Assembly: GCF_048006345.1 (NCBI RefSeq)
Contig: NZ_CP180351.1
Span: 1,178,001 to 1,242,000 of the forward strand
DNA: 64,000 nucleotides
Source of the DNA: Marivita sp030148515
Lineage (GTDB): Bacteria > Pseudomonadota > Alphaproteobacteria > Rhodobacterales > Rhodobacteraceae
Direction: 5' to 3'
Shown: positions 60,229-64,000 of the stretch, in pieces
Layout of the letters: each line of letters begins with the position of its first letter
How positions within the stretch are numbered: the stretch's first letter is position 1
Translations under genes and position numbers: made by a program
Notes under the pieces: generated by a model
Databases searched by the model: none
What the model was told of the DNA's origin: nothing
The model's input: the letters and a program-made list of their open reading frames with translations, nothing else

Positions 60229-60765
60229 TCAAGAGCCGGACGTGAAGAGTGCACAGCCCTCGCCATCGGTTGTGGTTTCGGCGGTCACCGGGCTCGAACC
60301 CGAAGTGAACGCTTCGACAGCATCACCAGTGCGGGCATCGGATGTGGTCGGTGCGGAGCCGGAGGTGAACGCTTCGACGGCGTCGCCGGTGCGGGCATCG
60401 GATGTGGTCGGTGCCGAACCGGAAGTGAACGCTTCGACAGCATCACCTGTGCGGGCATCGGACGTGGTCGGCGCGGAACCGGAGGTGAACATTTCGACCG
60501 CGTCGCCGATGCTGGCGGATGTGCCTGCCGGTGCGGAACCGGATGTGAAGAGGCCTGTCGCGTCGCCCATCAGAGCGGTTGCGCTGGTTGCCGGAGCGGA
60601 GCCAGAGGTGAACATCTCGACGGCATCGCCCATCAATGCATCGGTCGATGCGAACGGCGCGGAACCCGATGTGAACAAAGCTGTTGCGTCGCCACCGTGC
60701 ATGTCGGAAATTTGCTGATCTTGCAGAAGGTTATTGGTAATCTGAAGTTTGCGAACTGCGGTCAT
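60229..60765 (-). CDS. FTSGS-repeat protein with a double-glycine-type leader
   Basis: A 178-residue protein with eight copies of FTSGS. Units of 20-21 residues run GDA-(V/T)-x-x-FTSGSAP-x(6-8), three of them identical (GDAVEAFTSGSAPTTSDART, in part), and the chain ends …CALFTSGS. The first 25 residues look like a leader: LLQDQQISDMHGG fits the double-glycine export signal (L at -12, Q for E at -8, I at -7, M at -4, GG at -2/-1). The only Cys is six residues before the final repeat. GAGGAGG lies 6 nt before the ATG, which settles strand and start against an equally open antisense frame. Function unknown; an exported or processed peptide is an inference. Confidence 0.72.
   Translation of the reverse strand: MTAVRKLQITNNLLQDQQISDMHGGDATALFTSGSAPFASTDALMGDAVEMFTSGSAPATSATALMGDATGLFTSGSAPAGTSASIGDAVEMFTSGSAPTTSDARTGDAVEAFTSGSAPTTSDARTGDAVEAFTSGSAPTTSDARTGDAVEAFTSGSSPVTAETTTDGEGCALFTSGS
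60236..60693 (-). repeat. Tandem 60-63-bp repeats encoding the FTSGS units
   Basis: The period is exactly 60 bp through 60301-60540, then 60-63 bp. Adjacent units differ at about 8 of 60 positions, nearly all third codon positions on the minus strand. Confidence 0.9.
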
Positions 60766-61096
60766 GTTGGCCTCCTCTGGCTGGTTTGATGTTCCAAAGC
60801 TGGCACGTAAAAATTGAATTTGAGAAGATCAATTATCGTTTAACGGGTATTCAAAAGACTTATCCACATGAAGATTCACTCATAGGTTGTTCCTGTCGAA
60901 TGGGTCCTGAAGTTATCAACAGATTTCAAAAATCTGGGGATAAGTTCATGCGAGCAGAGATGGCATGCCGTTTGTGCAAGTCCTGCGCCGTGTCGAGGCG
61001 CGAATCTCTGGCTCCAATGTCACTCGATTCGACACGATCGGCGCTTGTCTGGACCGGTCCTTCTTGGGATAGAGGGGACAATCGGGGAGACATCAG
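60766..61096. other. AT-richer divergent intergenic region
   Basis: About 330 nt between the divergent FTSGS-repeat gene and xth. It must carry both promoters, but I see no clean -35/-10 pair. It contains three DnaA-box-like sites (60860-60943) and a symmetric stem-loop AGATTT-CAA-AAATCT inside them. The xth-proximal half is GC-rich without recognisable features. Confidence 0.6.
60860..60943. promoter_or_regulatory. Cluster of three DnaA-box-like sequences
   Basis: TTATCCACA at 60860-60868 is a perfect consensus DnaA box. TTATCAACA at 60913-60921 and TTATCCCCA on the minus strand at 60935-60943 each differ at one or two positions. They sit in AT-rich DNA. Binding by DnaA is inferred. Confidence 0.4.
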
Positions 61097-61879
61097 ATGA
61101 AAATCGCCACGTTCAACATCAACGGGATCAAGGCGCGCCTGCCCGCACTGACGGATTGGCTGCGCGACAGCGCGCCGGATGTGGCGCTGCTGCAAGAGAT
61201 CAAATCGGTGGACGAGGCGTTCCCGCGCCAAGAACTGGAAGATTTGGGGTACACCGTGGAAACCCACGGTCAGAAAGGGTTCAACGGCGTGGCGATCCTG
61301 TCCAAGCTGCCGTTGGAAGATGTCACGCGCGGCCTTCCCGGTGACGACAGCGACGAACAGGCGCGCTGGATCGAGGCGACGGTGATCGGCGATACGCAAG
61401 CCGTGCGGGTGTGCGGGCTCTACCTGCCCAACGGAAACCCGGCGCCGGGGCCGAAATACGACTACAAGCTGGACTGGATGAAGCGGCTGGAAGCCCGGGC
61501 GCGGGACCTGCTGGCGGACGAGATGCCAGCGTTGATGGCGGGCGACTACAATATCATTCCGCAGGCAGAGGACGCGGCCAAGCCCGAGCAATGGACCGAT
61601 GACGCGCTCTTCCGGCCCGAGTCGCGCGCTGCCTTCCGCCGCATTCTGAACCTTGGCTTTACCGAAGCCTTCCGCGCCTGCACCCAAGGTGACGGGCATT
61701 ATTCGTTCTGGGATTATCAGGCGGGCGCATGGGAGCGGAACAATGGCATTCGCATCGACCATTTCCTGCTCACACCCGAATGCGCCGACCTGATGACAGA
61801 GTGCTGGATCGAAAGCGCGGTGCGGGGACGCGAGAAACCGTCGGATCACGTCCCGGTCTGGGTGTCGCTGGCGGCCTGA
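61097..61879 (+). CDS. xth: Exodeoxyribonuclease III
   Basis: A 260-residue AP endonuclease/3' exonuclease of the EEP fold, used in base-excision repair. Catalytic motifs: MKIATFNINGIKARLPALTD (Asn), LLQEIKSVDEAFPRQELEDL (Glu), GLYLPNGNPAPGPKYDYKLD (Tyr), LMAGDYNIIPQAEDAAKPEQ (Asp, Asn) and the final Asp-His in GREKPSDHVPVWV. It opens the run xth-bolA-grxD. Confidence 0.94.
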   Translation: MKIATFNINGIKARLPALTDWLRDSAPDVALLQEIKSVDEAFPRQELEDLGYTVETHGQKGFNGVAILSKLPLEDVTRGLPGDDSDEQARWIEATVIGDTQAVRVCGLYLPNGNPAPGPKYDYKLDWMKRLEARARDLLADEMPALMAGDYNIIPQAEDAAKPEQWTDDALFRPESRAAFRRILNLGFTEAFRACTQGDGHYSFWDYQAGAWERNNGIRIDHFLLTPECADLMTECWIESAVRGREKPSDHVPVWVSLAA

Positions 61880-61954
61880 TCGTCAGCACCGGCTTGCGGA
61901 ATACCAAAGCCCGGCATACATCTTTTGCAACGTCCACAACCGGAGAGCAGCGCC

Positions 61955-62197
61955 ATGGCCATGCAAGCGCAGGAAATCGAAGACCTGATCCGCGCAGAGT
62001 TTCCCAACGCCAAGATCACCATCACCGATCTGGCCGGCGACGGAAATCATTACGCGGCCGAGGTGATCGACGAAAGCTTCAAGGGCATGAACCGGGTCCA
62101 GCAGCAGCGTGCCGTCTACGCCGCCCTCAAGGGCAAGATGGATGGATCGCAGGGCGAGTTGCACGCGCTGGCGCTCACCACGAAAGCACCGGCCTGA
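61955..62197 (+). CDS. BolA/IbaG-family protein
   Basis: An 80-residue BolA-like protein, probably the glutaredoxin partner in Fe-S and redox sensing. Motifs: IEDLIRAEFPNAKITITDLA, the metal-proximal His in GDGNHYAAEVIDESFKGMNR and VQQQRAVYAALKGKM. It has no conserved Cys loop, like IbaG. Its gene is upstream of grxD, the classic BolA-monothiol glutaredoxin pairing. The stop overlaps the next small ORF (TGATG). Confidence 0.9.
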   Translation: MAMQAQEIEDLIRAEFPNAKITITDLAGDGNHYAAEVIDESFKGMNRVQQQRAVYAALKGKMDGSQGELHALALTTKAPA

Positions 62198-62304
62198 TGC
62201 CCGCGCGGCTCTGGAATATCCTGATGATCCTGTCGATCGGTCCTTTTGCCGATGCCACGTGGTGTCGTCCGGCAGAAACGGCCCGCCACACAGGCGCAGC
62301 ATGA
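62197..62304 (+). CDS. Tiny coupled ORF between bolA and grxD (35 residues)
   Basis: Its ATG overlaps the bolA stop (TGATG) and its stop overlaps the next start (ATGA). The product has a hydrophobic stretch (LWNILMILSIGPFADA). The overlaps at both ends support translation; the sequence is not one I recognise. Confidence 0.4.
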   Translation: MPARLWNILMILSIGPFADATWCRPAETARHTGAA

Positions 62305-62438
62305 TCGACTTTCTGACCAACACCTGGCCAATGTTTGCAGCCATTGGCCTTGTCACTGTGATAACTGTCGGCGCAACCATGCCGTATATCCGCAAGGATC
62401 GGAAACGCCGCGAAGAGATGGAGCAAGAGAATGACTGA
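62301..62438 (+). CDS. Small single-helix membrane protein (45 residues)
   Basis: One predicted membrane helix (MFAAIGLVTVITVGATMPYI) is followed by a charged tail (RKDRKRREEMEQEND). It starts inside the previous ORF's stop and ends eight bases into grxD, so it is a coupled member of this operon. Function unknown; a similarly placed small protein seems common in roseobacters, from memory. Confidence 0.6.
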   Translation: MIDFLTNTWPMFAAIGLVTVITVGATMPYIRKDRKRREEMEQEND

Positions 62439-62793
62439 CGCGAAACAGATTATCGAAGAGACCGTGAAGTCGAATGACGTGGTGCTCTACATGAAAGGCA
62501 CCAAAACGATGCCGCAATGCGGATTTTCGAGCAAGGTGGCTGGCGTGCTGAACTACATGGGCGTCGAGTATGCCGATGTGAACGTGCTGGCGGACGAGAA
62601 TATCCGTCAGGGCATCAAGGAATATTCCGACTGGCCGACGATCCCGCAGCTTTATGTCAAAGGCGAATTCGTCGGTGGCTGCGACATCATCACCGAGATG
62701 ACCCTTTCGGGCGAATTGGACCAGCTCTTTGATGAGAACGGCGTCGGCTATGACAAGGACGCCGCCGAGAAGATCCGCGAAGCGAATTCCTGA
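62431..62793 (+). CDS. grxD: Monothiol glutaredoxin (Grx4 type)
   Basis: A 120-residue monothiol glutaredoxin with the CGFS active site in TMPQCGFSSKVAGVL, glutathione-binding SDWPTIPQLYVKGEFVGGCD and the trailing ITEMTLSGELDQLF. It binds [2Fe-2S] clusters with glutathione and works with BolA proteins in Fe-S transfer. A 10-bp terminator lies 24 nt downstream, closing the operon. Confidence 0.95.
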   Translation: MTDAKQIIEETVKSNDVVLYMKGTKTMPQCGFSSKVAGVLNYMGVEYADVNVLADENIRQGIKEYSDWPTIPQLYVKGEFVGGCDIITEMTLSGELDQLFDENGVGYDKDAAEKIREANS

Positions 62794-62817
62794 TCGGTTC
62801 GTTTCTCGCGAATGACC

Positions 62818-62841
62818 AACGGCGCCCTGACGGGCGCCGTT
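62818..62841 (+). terminator. Rho-independent terminator of the xth-bolA-grxD run
   Basis: A 10-bp perfect stem AACGGCGCCC/GGGCGCCGTT with loop TGAC running into TTTTGCGTTT, 24 nt after grxD. It may also serve zapA from the other side. Confidence 0.9.
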
Positions 62842-62869
62842 TTGCGTTTGGGTCTGAGGCAGTGTCGCC

Positions 62870-63262
62870 CTACCCTGCTTTTTCTTCCACATCGCGGGCC
62901 AGAGCTTCGGCGCGTGCCGCGATTTCCTGAAGCGACTCGGTCACGTCCGTTGGCACCACCGGTACCTCGATCCGTTCCGGCTGGGGCGGCGGCGCGTCCT
63001 TGAGCGCCCGCAGTTCCGACAGGTAGGCGGCTGCACGGTCTTCGCTTTCGCGCAGCTTGTCCTCAAGACCGGCCGTCTTGTCTGCAAGCATCAGCCCCGC
63101 CATGAGGAGCATCCGTGCTTCGGGGATACGTCCGACCTGCTGCGCCAGAACCTGTGCTTCGGTGTCGAGCATGCGGGCCGCAGAATGCAGGTATTGCTCT
63201 TCGCCTTCCTGGCAGGCCACATCAAAGCTGCGACCGCCGATGGTGATTTCGACTTCGGGCAT
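62870..63262 (-). CDS. zapA: Cell division protein ZapA
   Basis: A 130-residue FtsZ-ring stabiliser. The ZapA domain is at the N-terminus (VEITIGGRSFDVACQEGEEQ, YLHSAARMLDTEAQVLAQQV, ARMLLMAGLMLADKTAGLED) and a coiled coil follows. The C-terminal part is a Pro-rich extension. Its start overlaps the stop of the coiled-coil gene by one base (TGATG). Confidence 0.88.
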   Translation of the reverse strand: MPEVEITIGGRSFDVACQEGEEQYLHSAARMLDTEAQVLAQQVGRIPEARMLLMAGLMLADKTAGLEDKLRESEDRAAAYLSELRALKDAPPPQPERIEVPVVPTDVTESLQEIAARAEALARDVEEKAG

Positions 63263-63798
63263 CAGTTCGCCTCCTCGGTTTCAGCTGCAGCTTCAAGCAA
63301 CGGCGTCAGGGACGCGATGATCGCGCGTGTCTCTGCCGCCTCGACCGAGCGGGCGGCGCGCAGGCCCTCCAATTCGGCCAACATGGCCTTGTTGATGAGA
63401 TGCGGTTCGCCAACATTCTCGGCCAGTGCCTTGCGCAGTTCTTCGTTCGTGGCGCGCAGCATCTCGTTGGACTGGCGCAGGCGCTGGAGATCGAGGTCCA
63501 ACGCCGCCACATCCACCGTGGGTGCCGCTGGTGCCGGTGCCGCTGCGGCCTTGATCGCTTCGATCTCTTGCCGGTGGGTTTCGTGGAGCTTCCGCACCCG
63601 CTCTTCCAACTGGGCGTTGGCCAGCTTTTCCTCGTCCAGCGCATCCTGTAGATGCGCCACCTCTGCCGGGTCGATTCCCGGCTCGGCGGGCACCTCTGGA
63701 ACGGCCTGTGCTGCACGCTCTTCCAACCGGGCTACACCTTGTGCCACCCGGTCCAGCGCCGCCGTTATGCGATATTGCAACTCGTCAATTTGGGTCAT
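63262..63798 (-). CDS. Coiled-coil protein partnered with ZapA
   Basis: A 178-residue protein, almost all charged helix with heptad-like patterns (LQYRITAALDRVAQGVARLE, LANAQLEERVRKLHETHRQE, LQRLRQSNEMLRATNEELRK) broken by an Ala/Pro segment near residue 90. It has no signal or membrane segment. Tight coupling to zapA suggests a division-ring accessory role, similar in idea to ZapB, but no family assignment can be made. The ATG at MTQIDELQYR is chosen because upstream sequence loses coding character. Confidence 0.65.
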   Translation of the reverse strand: MTQIDELQYRITAALDRVAQGVARLEERAAQAVPEVPAEPGIDPAEVAHLQDALDEEKLANAQLEERVRKLHETHRQEIEAIKAAAAPAPAAPTVDVAALDLDLQRLRQSNEMLRATNEELRKALAENVGEPHLINKAMLAELEGLRAARSVEAAETRAIIASLTPLLEAAAETEEAN

Positions 63799-64000
63799 TT
63801 GCCTGATCCCCGTTTGTTGTGCGCCCACCGTTGGCGAGACACCGCCAGACGCATTTTTCCGTGCTCTCGAAACGAATCGCTCCGTCCTCTTAATGTGAAA
63901 GTTTAACAATCCGCGTTCGAAAATGCGCCCCCTTATGCACATATGGCAAGGCTGTGCCGCTTGAACTCTGCGTTGACGCTGGTATGAGCGCCCTCAACGA
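63799..64000. other. Upstream region at window edge
   Basis: No gene is identifiable here. It carries a pair of TTAA half-sites nine bases apart (not the CtrA spacing) before an AT-richer stretch, and probably holds promoters for the coiled-coil/zapA pair and for a plus-strand gene beyond the window. Confidence 0.4.

Noticed and set aside
60301..60540. CRISPR array
   Set aside because: The 60-bp units are contiguous coding repeats without unique spacers.
60242..60718. Plus-strand repeat ORF (EPEVNASTASPVRASDVVGA type)
   Set aside because: It mirrors the FTSGS-repeat gene; the minus strand has GAGGAGG before its ATG and a leader-like N-terminus, while the plus frame has no ribosome-binding site.
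60766..61096. Chromosomal replication origin
   Set aside because: Only one perfect DnaA box and no origin-associated genes; kept as a DnaA-box cluster only.
63862..63910. CtrA site before the coiled-coil/zapA pair
   Set aside because: The two TTAA half-sites are nine bases apart instead of seven.

Overview
The window is about 62% GC chromosomal DNA from an alphaproteobacterium, most likely a marine Roseobacter-group member of the Rhodobacteraceae. Evidence: a GTTC-N7-GTTC LexA box before recA, both CckA and ChpT of the CtrA phosphorelay, olsB-olsA for ornithine lipid, a Mg-type HemB, Usg and DUF3553 proteins, long-form Dcd, the ihfA-merR pair, and typical G-rich hairpin 3' cassettes. No phage, integrase, transposase or CRISPR array is visible. 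Nearly all of it is core genome with small accessory islets.

Layout. 0-11 kb: 3' end of typA, MOSC and DUF1330 proteins, alaS, recA with its SOS box, a sulfotransferase-like protein, cckA with a perfect TTAA-N7-TTAA CtrA site, an RsmB-type rRNA methyltransferase and guaB, which carries a one-base frameshift in this sequence. 11-19 kb: agmatinase, a class III CoA-transferase, a 330-nt non-coding region with a long imperfect hairpin (6S-RNA-like), a DM13 protein, a RACo-like ferredoxin/ASKHA activator, a small secreted protein among palindromic repeats, an SDR and an aldehyde dehydrogenase. 19-23 kb: tRNA-Gly(CCC) followed by an islet (Cys-cluster protein, RTX/DUF4214 GDSL hydrolase, papain-like cysteine peptidase).

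23-41 kb: mfd, a four-helix membrane protein, hemB, a SYLF lipoprotein, a ThiE-like protein, trmJ, ctaA, an M32 carboxypeptidase, usg, gyrA, a CBU_0592-type membrane protein, olsA/olsB, DUF3553, chpT and a histone-deacetylase-fold protein. 41-51 kb: uup, a second OlsB-like GNAT and bamE, divergent from DUF177-rpmF-plsX-fabH-ihfA-merR; then tRNA-Pro(GGG), dcd and a 50-residue protein. 50-59 kb: the minus-strand run dgt, antiporter, argS, SPOR protein, nagZ, scpA, scpB, tightly packed with start/stop overlaps from SPOR to scpB; erpA diverges from dgt.

59-64 kb: the most unusual locus, a protein with eight FTSGS repeats behind a double-glycine-type leader, followed by an uncharacterised helical protein; an AT-rich stretch with three DnaA-box-like sites; then xth-bolA-(two tiny coupled ORFs)-grxD, and convergent zapA with a coiled-coil partner.

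The main functional links are: cckA, chpT and the CtrA site (cell-cycle phosphorelay); recA, mfd and xth (DNA repair); plsX, fabH, olsA, olsB and the extra GNAT (acyl-chain and membrane lipid synthesis); erpA, bolA and grxD (Fe-S handling); scpA, scpB, zapA, SPOR and gyrA (chromosome and division). All calls come from reading the sequence; no database search was run.
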